From Candidatus Hodarchaeota archaeon (GTDB lineage Archaea > Asgardarchaeota > Heimdallarchaeia > Hodarchaeales > YT1-057), in assembly GCA_016839955.1 (NCBI GenBank), contig JAEOTI010000469.1, positions 1-7,613 of the forward strand: DNA of 7,613 nt, read 5' to 3'. How positions within the stretch are numbered: position 1 is the stretch's first letter; the number at the start of each line of letters is the position of its first letter. Position numbers and translations under genes: made by a program. The notes beneath the pieces were generated by a model. It did not search any database. It saw only the letters and a list, made by a program, of their open reading frames with translations, and was not told where the DNA came from. Below, in pieces: positions 1 through 5,530 of the stretch.

Positions 1-108
1 AGTCGAACCTCAGGCAAACCTAAATATGATTCGTTAATATGCTGTTTGCTTTGTTGTTGTTTAACTCCGATTGTTGCAATAATTTATTATGTTTTAACGG
101 AACACTAG
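1..108 (+). CDS. C-terminal end of a Cys-rich single-helix membrane protein (partial at 5' edge)
   Basis: Frame 1 is open from the window edge to TAG at 106-108 and encodes about 35 residues. A short polar lead (SRTSGKPKYD) is followed by a hydrophobic, cysteine-rich stretch, SLICCLLCCCLTPIVAII, then YYVLTEH. This reads as one transmembrane helix near the C-terminus, preceded by a soluble part lying outside the window. Such Cys-rich terminal helices are familiar to me from small zinc-ribbon membrane proteins of Asgard-type archaea, but that is recollection, not a search result. The same frame resumes sensible hydrophilic coding beyond two stops (to 243), so this may be the front half of a broken gene. 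Function unknown; membrane location is inferred. Confidence 0.5.
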   Translation, partial: SRTSGKPKYDSLICCLLCCCLTPIVAIIYYVLTEH

Positions 109-243
109 GTTTTCCGTTAAGTTGTGCGCTTGGATAATCGCACTGCAAAGAAATGTGAAGTTTGGGTTCGAGAAGGGTTACAAAAACGGAGAATTGATGA
201 AAATGAAGCTTTTGAATACGCTCGAAAGAAAGCTCGCCTTTGA
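109..243 (+). pseudogene. Hydrophilic continuation of the left-edge gene, behind two in-frame stops
   Basis: In the same frame as the membrane segment (1-108), the codons after TAG at 106-108 read VFR, then TAA at 118-120, then an open run to TGA at 241-243. The run from 124 (GTG) encodes about 39 residues containing RLDNRTAKKCEVWVREGL and ending EYARKKARL, a charged, amphipathic, protein-like composition. Phase continuity suggests one ancestral gene carrying two nonsense changes; both stops are one C-to-T change from Gln codons. GTG at 124 has no Shine-Dalgarno site in front, so an independent gene is less likely but not excluded. Function not recognised. Confidence 0.4.
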
Positions 244-302
244 GTGGTTCTTAGTCTAGAATTGATAATGTACAGATTGGAGAAGAGAAATTGTGAAATA
301 AA

Positions 303-1208
303 ATGGATAAGAAGACAGCTATGTATATTGTAGAAGAGTTTACAAATAAAGCCATTGAGCTAGAAAAAAGTAAATTCGTAAAATTAATATTAAAGGATTT
401 AATTCTTAGAAATGAAGGAGGAGAGGGATTATTTAAATTCCAATTACTCTTGACTCAAGATAAGGAAGGAGAAGGTACAGTCTCTATCAAAGATAAAAAG
501 GGTATTGTTAAAGAAACGTTTAAGGTTAAAGTCGAACCAGATGTAAAATACATAAATATTGAATATTTTAGATCTGCAATTCCATTAATCAGACTGTTTA
601 TCCAACACGATGAAACTATTTCTATTGCTAATTTAGCACGAGCATATCAAACATTAACTATTAGGGAATATTATAGAAAAGTAATTGTAGATACTAGAAA
701 ATGGTTGACAGAGAATATTGTAGATGCAGGGTGGGAAATTGATGGGGAGAATAGATCTCATTGGAAGATTCTTGACACATTTTTGTACTCAAGTATTCTA
801 CATTGTGATATGAAGAAGAAAGAATTATGGGATAGATGGTTAAGAAACCCAGATTCGCATAGACTAGTCTTTCAATCTCTTCATTTATCAACTGGGGTTA
901 TAGCCATTAAAGTAATAGGATTGGCCAGATTAAATGAACTGCTACTTAAGGAAATCAAAAGAAACAAAAAATACAGTAATGTCTTATTTTTAGTTGAAGA
1001 AGAAGATTTTAAGTTAGAATCTCAAAGTATAGATGAATTAAAGCAAAATGCATGTTATGTACTTTATGATATGAACCAAAAGATTTTCAGTCATAACATT
1101 AACGAAAGGATAGTAATTAATACAGAAAAATTTCAAATAATATGGAAACATGTTAATTCTGAAAATAATAAGTTAGTAGGAATATATAGATGTATCAGGC
1201 TCTCTTAA
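303..1208 (+). CDS. Hypothetical protein, 301 aa, family not recognised
   Basis: An AT-rich ORF starting at ATG 303, the first usable start after an in-frame TGA at 294-296. A purine-rich GGAGAAGAG lies at 279-287, rather far upstream, so ribosome binding is only moderately supported. The product is a Lys/Glu/Ile-rich soluble protein with no signal peptide or membrane helix. Residues 1-100 look like alternating strands and helices, 100-170 mostly helical, and the last 60 residues contain NACYVLYDMN and EKFQIIWKHV, which look like strands of a folded domain. I see no nuclease, ATPase or zinc motif. It begins 59 bases after the broken membrane-protein tail on the same strand, so it could be read through from that transcript. 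AGA and ATA codons dominate, as in the other plus-strand genes. No function proposed. Confidence 0.8.
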   Translation: MDKKTAMYIVEEFTNKAIELEKSKFVKLILKDLILRNEGGEGLFKFQLLLTQDKEGEGTVSIKDKKGIVKETFKVKVEPDVKYINIEYFRSAIPLIRLFIQHDETISIANLARAYQTLTIREYYRKVIVDTRKWLTENIVDAGWEIDGENRSHWKILDTFLYSSILHCDMKKKELWDRWLRNPDSHRLVFQSLHLSTGVIAIKVIGLARLNELLLKEIKRNKKYSNVLFLVEEEDFKLESQSIDELKQNACYVLYDMNQKIFSHNINERIVINTEKFQIIWKHVNSENNKLVGIYRCIRLS

Positions 1209-1339
1209 AATTGAATCATCTCCCTCTCAAGGCGTTATAGATGATTTCAGCACGGCCCTTCCCCACCTTCGGAACAGTTGACAACTCACTAACACTTGCC
1301 TGAGTGACAATTTTCAAGTTCTGACCCAAATGGATCAGA

Positions 1340-1380
1340 ATCCCTCATGGATACTTGATGTTCTATCCCTCACGGACACT
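1340..1380 (+). repeat. Imperfect 16-bp direct repeat, 25-bp period
   Basis: ATCCCTCATGGATACT at 1340-1355 recurs as ATCCCTCACGGACACT at 1365-1380, matching at 14 of 16 positions. The two differences are both T/C. A third, weaker resemblance (CTCACTAACACTT) lies at 1285-1297. Two copies are too few for a CRISPR array. Possible remnants of a mobile-element end or of a protein-binding site array. Confidence 0.5.
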
Positions 1381-1432
1381 AGTTTCAAGAGTTGCTTAAG
1401 AAAAGCACAAGGACAAGGAATAGTAATTTTAC

Positions 1433-1469
1433 ATATATATTAAAAAGAAATGATATTCAATCATTGTTG
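1433..1469 (+). promoter_or_regulatory. Promoter/operator before the Mrr-like gene
   Basis: An archaeal TATA-like box, TATATATTAA, lies at about 1434-1443. Immediately after it come AGAAATGATAT (1446-1456) and ATCATTGTTG (1460-1469), whose cores AATGAT and ATCATT form an inverted repeat with a 5-base centre. The same two half-elements occur before the ParB-like gene (3181-3210). Transcription would be expected to begin near 1463-1470, so a protein bound to the palindrome would cover the start site, which fits a repressor operator. The Shine-Dalgarno site AAGGAGAGG (1482-1490) follows, six bases before the TTG start. Confidence 0.5.
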
Positions 1470-1496
1470 ATTTATTCACTTAAGGAGAGGATTTAA

Positions 1497-2426
1497 TTGG
1501 ATCGACATTATTTCCAGACAATTTTTTGCGAAGACGGGTCTGTAGAGTATACTTATAATCAATGGTTTTTCATAGGAAAAACAGGAACAGGTAGAAGATA
1601 TTACGAGACCAGATTACCCCATGCTATTGGTGTTGGGAATCTTCATGACTTACGAACCGCTTTTGTAAAAGAAGAAGAAGATTATTACCAGATCGGAATT
1701 TACTATCCAGATAAATTACGGTATGAACCACGAAATTTTTGGCTATCATATAATGTTTTAGGTCAGTGGAACCCAAATAACCTGAAATTAAAATGGGAAG
1801 ATCCTGGTAGCGCGAGTATTCAAGGAAAAATTATATTTAATTTGTGTTTTCCAATCAACCAAATTGTAACTCAAGCAAAATTGAGATTAAAAATTGACGA
1901 ACAAATCACTGACCAAGATGTTATCATCGAGGAAAATACAATTTCAACCGAATTTGATTGTGAAAAGGAATATGAAGATTGCAAGTGGGAGATCATATTA
2001 GAGAAAATAAGTAATCCCAGCTATGCTGAAGACGAATTAGATGAACTAAATCCAACAAAATTTGAGGAATTAATTGCATCCTTATTAATTTCGATGGGAT
2101 ACCGAAAAGTACATCTAACCCCAATCACTGGAGACAAAGGTCGAGACATCGAATGTGAACTTCCTACGAAATTTGGTAACGCAATAAGCTGCATTGTAGA
2201 ATGTAAGAGTACAAAAGGTTCTATTAAAGCTCCTGATGTGAGAAAGCTTGCTGGTGCGATTGCAGAAGATGAATTTGAATTTGGTATTTTTGTCACCTTA
2301 GGAAGTTTTACTCTACCCGCCTATAAAGAGTTTGCAATAGGGAGACCAAAGGGTCCTATTGGAATAGAACTTGTAGACCGATATGAACTCATCGAGCTAT
2401 TAAATAAACATGGATTTTTGAAATAG
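1497..2426 (+). CDS. Mrr-like restriction endonuclease with a novel N-terminal region
   Basis: Likely a DNA-cleaving enzyme of the Mrr_cat (PD-(D/E)XK) family, 309 aa. The TTG start at 1497 is fixed by a strong Shine-Dalgarno site, AAGGAGAGG, six bases upstream. The catalytic domain spans about residues 184-309: a helix with FEELIASLLISMGY (189-202) bearing the leading acidic residues, then TGDKGRDIE (211-219) with the conserved Asp217, then the VECK strand (234-237) giving Glu235-x-Lys237, then PDVRKLAGAI (246-255). All expected active-site residues are present. Residues 1-180 are strand-rich, with many Tyr/Trp, and match no domain I know; in Mrr-type enzymes the non-catalytic region usually senses the target, here possibly modified DNA or another trigger (inference). 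No methyltransferase gene is adjacent, which suits a type IV-like enzyme or a repair/anti-element nuclease. It has its own promoter-like region and shares an operator-like element with the ParB-like gene. Confidence 0.85.
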   Translation: MDRHYFQTIFCEDGSVEYTYNQWFFIGKTGTGRRYYETRLPHAIGVGNLHDLRTAFVKEEEDYYQIGIYYPDKLRYEPRNFWLSYNVLGQWNPNNLKLKWEDPGSASIQGKIIFNLCFPINQIVTQAKLRLKIDEQITDQDVIIEENTISTEFDCEKEYEDCKWEIILEKISNPSYAEDELDELNPTKFEELIASLLISMGYRKVHLTPITGDKGRDIECELPTKFGNAISCIVECKSTKGSIKAPDVRKLAGAIAEDEFEFGIFVTLGSFTLPAYKEFAIGRPKGPIGIELVDRYELIELLNKHGFLK

Positions 2427-2565
2427 GAAACCTTTCAAAGATTTTTAGGAAAAGGACATTGAGGATCCTTGATTAATATGACTGGCATATGATATAAAGC
2501 TGTTAAAAGAAAGCTAAATAGAAAGAATTTAATTATTTAATATTAAACATCAAAAAAAAGGAAGC

Positions 2566-2584
2566 GGGGGTTTTCCTCTATATT
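2566..2584 (+). repeat. G5-T-CCTCT element, copy 1
   Basis: GGGGGTTTTCCTCTATATT here resembles GGGGGTTTCCTCTAATATT at 5531-5549, differing by single-base indels. Both copies lie upstream of plus-strand genes. This could be a shared regulatory or leader element, or chance in AT-rich DNA carrying a rare G5 run. Confidence 0.3.
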
Positions 2585-2694
2585 GAATGTTAAGAAATGA
2601 TGAAAATCAATTTGAATAAGAAAAAATCAAAATTCTGGATTCTAAAAATATTTGAAATTGAAAAAGAATTTCCCCTTTTAGTCTTGGGTGTGAT

Positions 2695-2973
2695 GTGTGT
2701 GGTTCGACTGAATTGAGAGATTATGTTCCATTCGATAAACCTTGGTGCACGCAATTACTTAATGATATCGAAGGAATTAGAGTAATAAAACGTGGCAGAG
2801 GACATACAATAATATTTGAATTTAAGAGAGGATCCGATATCAGCATTCCTTTAAGTAAAATGAGGGTTCCTAAATTGTTTTTTGACCGAATGGGTTTCCC
2901 TAATAGAGAGATTGGGAGAGAAGAATGGAGTTATTGTGTGGATCGAATACTACATGAATTCAGAGAGAGATGA
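2695..2973 (+). CDS. Small hypothetical protein, 92 aa from GTG; true N-terminus probably upstream
   Basis: The open frame continues upstream of the GTG at 2695 to a TGA at 2659-2661 and encodes SLGCDVCGSTELRDYVPF, so a CxxC pair (Cys-Asp-Val-Cys) straddles the nominal start. That suggests the natural start lies further upstream. No ATG, GTG or TTG exists there in this frame and no Shine-Dalgarno site precedes 2695. A second frame starting with two ATGs at 2597-2602 could supply the N-terminus if one base were restored in the CCCCTTTT run (2672-2679). The remaining sequence is compact and mixed, with GIRVIKRGRGHTIIFEFKRG then a helical end (EEWSYCVDRILHEFRER). I see a loose resemblance to short domains appended to replication proteins of mobile elements, too weak for a call. 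It may be a broken gene; 268 gene-poor bases separate it from the Mrr-like gene. Confidence 0.5.
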   Translation: MCGSTELRDYVPFDKPWCTQLLNDIEGIRVIKRGRGHTIIFEFKRGSDISIPLSKMRVPKLFFDRMGFPNREIGREEWSYCVDRILHEFRER

Positions 2974-3028
2974 AGTTTTAAGTCTTCTTTTCATTACCAG
3001 TAGATGCCTTTTCGTAATAATTCTTGAT

Positions 3029-3151
3029 TTAATGTCCAAAATCTAATGTTTCGTGTAATATTTCAAGCTCTTTAATTGATACAATATTCTTTAAAATGCT
3101 CTCAAAACAATTTCGACATAAAACTGCTGTTTGGACGGATTCCTCTCTCAA
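3029..3151 (-). CDS. Putative 40-aa CxxC zinc-binding small protein
   Basis: On the minus strand an ORF runs from TTG (3151-3149), just after an in-frame TAA, to TAA at 3031-3029. It includes TAVLCRNCFESILKNI followed by SIKELEILHETLDFGH. The Cys-x-x-Cys pair in front of two amphipathic helices looks like a zinc knuckle or zinc-stabilised helical module, and its composition is far more protein-like than the surrounding frames. There is no clear Shine-Dalgarno site and the start sits directly behind a stop, so it could be the surviving C-terminal end of a longer, broken gene. It converges with the small gene ending at 2973 and lies divergent from the ParB-like gene. With only two Cys, a metal site would need dimerisation or more ligands. 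Function unknown. Confidence 0.4.
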   Translation of the reverse strand: MREESVQTAVLCRNCFESILKNIVSIKELEILHETLDFGH

Positions 3152-3180
3152 TTATTACTATTAACGTCGTGACAAAAACC

Positions 3181-3210
3181 AGAAATGATATATTAGATAT
3201 ATCATTGTTG
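3181..3210 (+). promoter_or_regulatory. Perfect 10-bp inverted repeat, operator/TATA region of the ParB-like gene
   Basis: AATGATATAT (3184-3193) and ATATATCATT (3197-3206) are perfect reverse complements around a TAG centre. The flanks extend the match to the element before the Mrr-like gene: AGAAATGATAT (3181-3191) and ATCATTGTTG (3201-3210) are identical there. The AT-rich middle can double as a TATA box. The element ends 27 bases before ATG 3238, exactly the distance from the other copy to TTG 1497. Confidence 0.55.
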
Positions 3211-3246
3211 GATTAGACAGGAATATTATAAAAAGGAATGTTAGTT

Positions 3247-3978
3247 ATGAAATTAAGCGAAACACATTTAGTTGATGAAAAGAGAATAGAACTCGCCATT
3301 GATTTCTTGAAACACGAATTAAAAAAGATTCTACTGGGTTGTACAAAAGAAATTCAGAAGTATCTTAATAATATTCGTCCAGATGAATCTTCAAATGACG
3401 AAGTTGTACGAGACTTTTGGAATTTTTTTTCGGCAATAAGTGGAGGATACCTTCTAAAATTACTAATAAAAGATGTAACTGCTGAAAATTATCAATGGGA
3501 ACATCATCTGATACCATTAAACAGACTACGACCAGAAACACGACTTGGCTGGATGAGGGAAGTTAAAGAAACATTTGGTGAATTCTCATTAAATCTGTCT
3601 TTAAACTATTTTCAGGCGAATCCTGACAGTTTAAATAAGGCAATAGAGAAATCAAATAGGTGTAGGAAAAAATATCATGAAAACGATGCAGAAGATCCTC
3701 TTATTGGGATTATTGGTAAAAATAGCAATATAATAATTAAAGATGGAAATAGACGACTAATGGAAAAAATAGAAGAAGTAGCAAGTGAAAATAGAAACAA
3801 CTCTAATGGAAAAATGAAAGTCTGGGTTGCAAAGGCAATAGGTGGAAGAGAACCACAAAATTACTGGATTCCAACAAGTACGCTTATGGAGATCAATGAG
3901 CTTTTTGGACTTGATACATTACTAACAGATAAATTTTCCATTGCGCAATATGAGTATAACGTACGAGTGAGGAAGTAG
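3247..3978 (+). CDS. ParB/sulfiredoxin-fold domain protein (putative)
   Basis: A 243-aa protein. ATG 3247 is preferred because AAAAGGA (3231-3237) lies nine bases upstream; an in-frame ATG at 3238 abuts that site, though it matches the operator spacing of the Mrr-like gene, adding MLV. Residues 1-80 are helical, including a hydrophobic stretch (FWNFFSAISGGYLLKLL), and EHHLIPLNRLRP follows. Residues 148-197 show the ParB/Srx signature: EDPLIGIIG, then IIIKDGNRRLMEKIEEV, then MKVWVAKA, i.e. a DP-strand, a DGNRR loop and a closing strand. In ParB this fold binds and hydrolyses CTP; in related accessory proteins it can be an ATPase or nuclease. No DNA-binding ParB helix-turn-helix or ParA partner is visible, so partition is unlikely. 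The C-terminus overlaps a broken minus-strand gene by 86 bases. Confidence 0.6.
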   Translation: MKLSETHLVDEKRIELAIDFLKHELKKILLGCTKEIQKYLNNIRPDESSNDEVVRDFWNFFSAISGGYLLKLLIKDVTAENYQWEHHLIPLNRLRPETRLGWMREVKETFGEFSLNLSLNYFQANPDSLNKAIEKSNRCRKKYHENDAEDPLIGIIGKNSNIIIKDGNRRLMEKIEEVASENRNNSNGKMKVWVAKAIGGREPQNYWIPTSTLMEINELFGLDTLLTDKFSIAQYEYNVRVRK

Positions 3979-4208
3979 GGAGAGGGATTACTTCCATATT
4001 CCAAAATCCTAACACATTATGTGTCAAATCCTTTGAGAATTCAGTTATTGTCTCAAGAATTTCATTAGGTTTCACGTATGTAATCAATCGATCAGTTTCA
4101 ATCATTTCTATCAGAGTCTTTGACTCAAACTCCGAGACCTTTTTTTATTTGTTTGAGATTTTCTTTTAAATTTGGCAAATTACCCTCATTACCAGATTCT
4201 TCTTTCAA
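3893..4208 (-). pseudogene. Small gene split by a frameshift in an A7 run
   Basis: On the minus strand GAGGT (4220-4216) stands seven bases before TTG 4208-4206, a good start. The first frame encodes 27 residues, including NLPNLKENLKQIKK, and hits TGA at 4127-4125. The adjacent frame begins meaningful coding at the A7 run (4146-4140): KVSEFESKTLIEMIETDRL, then NEILETITEFSKDLTHNVLG, and continues to a stop at 3893. Removing one A would fuse the frames into a protein of roughly 100 aa with a helical, possibly coiled-coil front. The last ~30 residues (from about 3980 down) overlap the ParB-like gene and read poorly, so the original end may lie near 3980. It follows the CoiA-like gene by 83 bases on the same strand, so a two-gene operon is plausible. 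Family not recognised. Confidence 0.45.
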
Positions 4209-4291
4209 TTCTTATACCTCACTAGTCCTGTTCTTGTATCACGCCAGTTTGTAATTCATGTTGTGTGAATCAGATTTGCGGTAAGATATCT

Positions 4292-5014
4292 TTATCTATC
4301 ATGTGTTTTTATCTCCAGAGAATGAGTAGTAAGAATTTGGTTACTGTCTTGATCAAGGACCAAGGTCTCTAATGACAATGTTTCAAGTTCGTAATCAAAC
4401 AAAGTGGTACAGTATTGTCCATAACGTTTACTCCAGACCCGTTCTGGATTGTAGAGCTGGTAAAAAGTATAACCATTTGTGATAATTAGTCTTTGGGGAA
4501 TACTGTGTTCAAAAGCATAGGTGTAAATGGCTCTCCCCTTAGTACGAAGGTTTCCATAGCGAGTAATGTTCTCAGACTCTTTTGTAGTAATGATTCTCGC
4601 TACCAGGAGGAGTAGTTGCTTGTTTCTATCACGAGCTTTACCATGTAAGCTGATGAGCTGCCTCTCTGGATAATAAAACGGAAGGAGATAAATCATGATA
4701 TCAGGAGTCTCCCAATGGAGGGATGAATGATGTTCTACCTCAGGGAGGTCAAATATCTCTTTCAAGACAACTTTCACTCTGAGTAAATCAATCCAGTTTT
4801 TCTTTTGTGCTTTGGTCTGGCCTACCATCGAGGAGAGGACACAAACCTTATGCTTTGGTCTATGGCGAAAATGGTTGTCCCCACGTAAGGATTGTACAAA
4901 TGATACCTGATCATCACATTCAGGGCAATAATAAATGTCCTCCCTCCGCGTTTCCGAGGTCTGGATCTTCAATGCGTCCACAATTCGGTTAATACTATCC
5001 CTCGCGTATCGCAT
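4292..5014 (-). CDS. CoiA-like protein, putative nuclease-family
   Basis: A 240-aa protein from ATG 5014; TTG codons at 5017 and 5020 are alternative starts. The N-terminus resembles CoiA-like proteins: IYYCPECDDQV (28-37), then DNHFRHRPKHKVC (46-58), giving a Cys30/Cys33, His48/His51, Cys58 cluster that may bind zinc. CoiA acts on incoming DNA in competence, and CoiA-like proteins usually carry a PD-(D/E)XK-like nuclease core. Here HWETPDIMIYL (100-110) fits the Pro-Asp strand, but the following ERQLISLHGKARDR lacks an obvious Glu-x-Gln/Lys, so catalytic activity is doubtful. The rest (residues 135-240) is strand-rich with no motif I know. One A fewer in the A6 run (5032-5027) would join an upstream ATG (5035) as MEKVGLLMRYARD. 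Parts are GC-richer than the plus-strand genes (29 of 60 in 4801-4860), suggesting a separate origin. Confidence 0.6.
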   Translation of the reverse strand: MRYARDSINRIVDALKIQTSETRREDIYYCPECDDQVSFVQSLRGDNHFRHRPKHKVCVLSSMVGQTKAQKKNWIDLLRVKVVLKEIFDLPEVEHHSSLHWETPDIMIYLLPFYYPERQLISLHGKARDRNKQLLLLVARIITTKESENITRYGNLRTKGRAIYTYAFEHSIPQRLIITNGYTFYQLYNPERVWSKRYGQYCTTLFDYELETLSLETLVLDQDSNQILTTHSLEIKTHDR

Positions 5015-5073
5015 CAACAATCCAACTTTTTTCCATTATGAAATGTGCTTCAATCAAGGATTCTCAGACACAT

Positions 5074-5096
5074 CTTTTATACTAGAAAATTTTCTA
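5074..5096 (-). promoter_or_regulatory. Promoter with 14-bp perfect palindrome for the CoiA-like gene
   Basis: Reading the minus strand, TAGAAAATTTTCTA (5096-5083) is a perfect palindrome, followed one base later by TATAAAAG (5081-5074), a good archaeal TATA box. Transcription would start near 5050, leaving a leader of about 30 bases. The palindrome occupies the BRE position, where a bound regulator would compete with TFB. Confidence 0.5.
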
Positions 5097-5279
5097 CCAA
5101 AATGAATAAAATGATGGTACTAGTCACCAATCAATTTTACCTCCAATTTCTCAATCCCTTTTAGTGAGAAAAGTTGATAAAATTAAAATTAGAAGAGGGG
5201 GGAGGGAGGGGGACTCGCCGTGTCAGAAAAGTAATTTTTCATATGTTCGACAAATCCCCAACGCATTCATGTTTTTCTT

Positions 5280-5295
5280 ATGAGGTCGTCCTCAT
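5280..5295. repeat. Small perfect hairpin
   Basis: ATGAGG and CCTCAT form a 6-bp stem around TCGT. GTTTTTCTT precedes it and a T-rich stretch follows from about 5313, so termination in either direction is conceivable, but no gene ends here. Confidence 0.3.
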
Positions 5296-5530
5296 TGAAT
5301 TATGTATGACTGAAATTTTTAAACTTATAAATTTTTATTTTTTCTTGTTTGACTCCATTATGGGAGAAAGTCATTCCTGAACCCTTAATAGTTTGTAATT
5401 GATTCTTAGGGTGATTATTTAGTTACTCTTCTAGTCTCTTCTTAACATTTCATTCTTAGAAATTCCCTACTCTCTTTTCATGGTTTTCTCATTCCTATTA
5501 CTTCGATGATGGTCTTAACCAGTAATATAA

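Larger units (their letters stand above)
1209..1496 (+). other. Gene-free, GC-richer interval before the Mrr-like gene
   Basis: No intact gene was found on either strand across 288 bases. By hand count 78 of 170 bases in 1221-1390 are G or C (about 46%), far above the flanking genes. Short open stretches exist: plus strand from 1282 to a TAA at 1441-1443, and minus-strand pieces containing VSVRDRTSSIHEGF and LSLRQVLVSCQLFRRWGRAV separated by stops. These look like remnants of imported or mobile DNA rather than working genes. The right end (about 1430 onward) turns AT-rich and carries the promoter of the next gene. Confidence 0.5.

Noticed and set aside
1300..1380. Possible C/D-box small RNA or CRISPR-like repeats
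   Set aside because: No proper C box and D box pairing was found; only two imperfect repeat copies with a 9-base gap exist, so no CRISPR array.
2021..2296. Minus-strand 91-codon frame
   Set aside because: Antisense to the intact Mrr catalytic domain; Ser-rich composition is typical of a shadow frame.
2427..2520. Minus-strand fragment reading MPVILIKDPQCPFPKNL
   Set aside because: Only 17 codons from the Met, stops just upstream, no start signal; below what can be supported.
4807..4992. Plus-strand 61-codon frame
   Set aside because: It lies wholly inside the CoiA-like minus-strand gene, which has recognisable motifs; this frame is its antisense shadow.
5200..5275. Possible tRNA-like segment (GGGGGACTCGCC ... 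GTTCGACAAATCC)
   Set aside because: The arms do not pair into D, anticodon and T stems, and no CCA-proximal acceptor stem closes.
5174..5380. TTG-started plus frame of 68 codons
   Set aside because: No Shine-Dalgarno site, spans the purine tract and T-rich DNA, and its composition follows base content rather than a fold.
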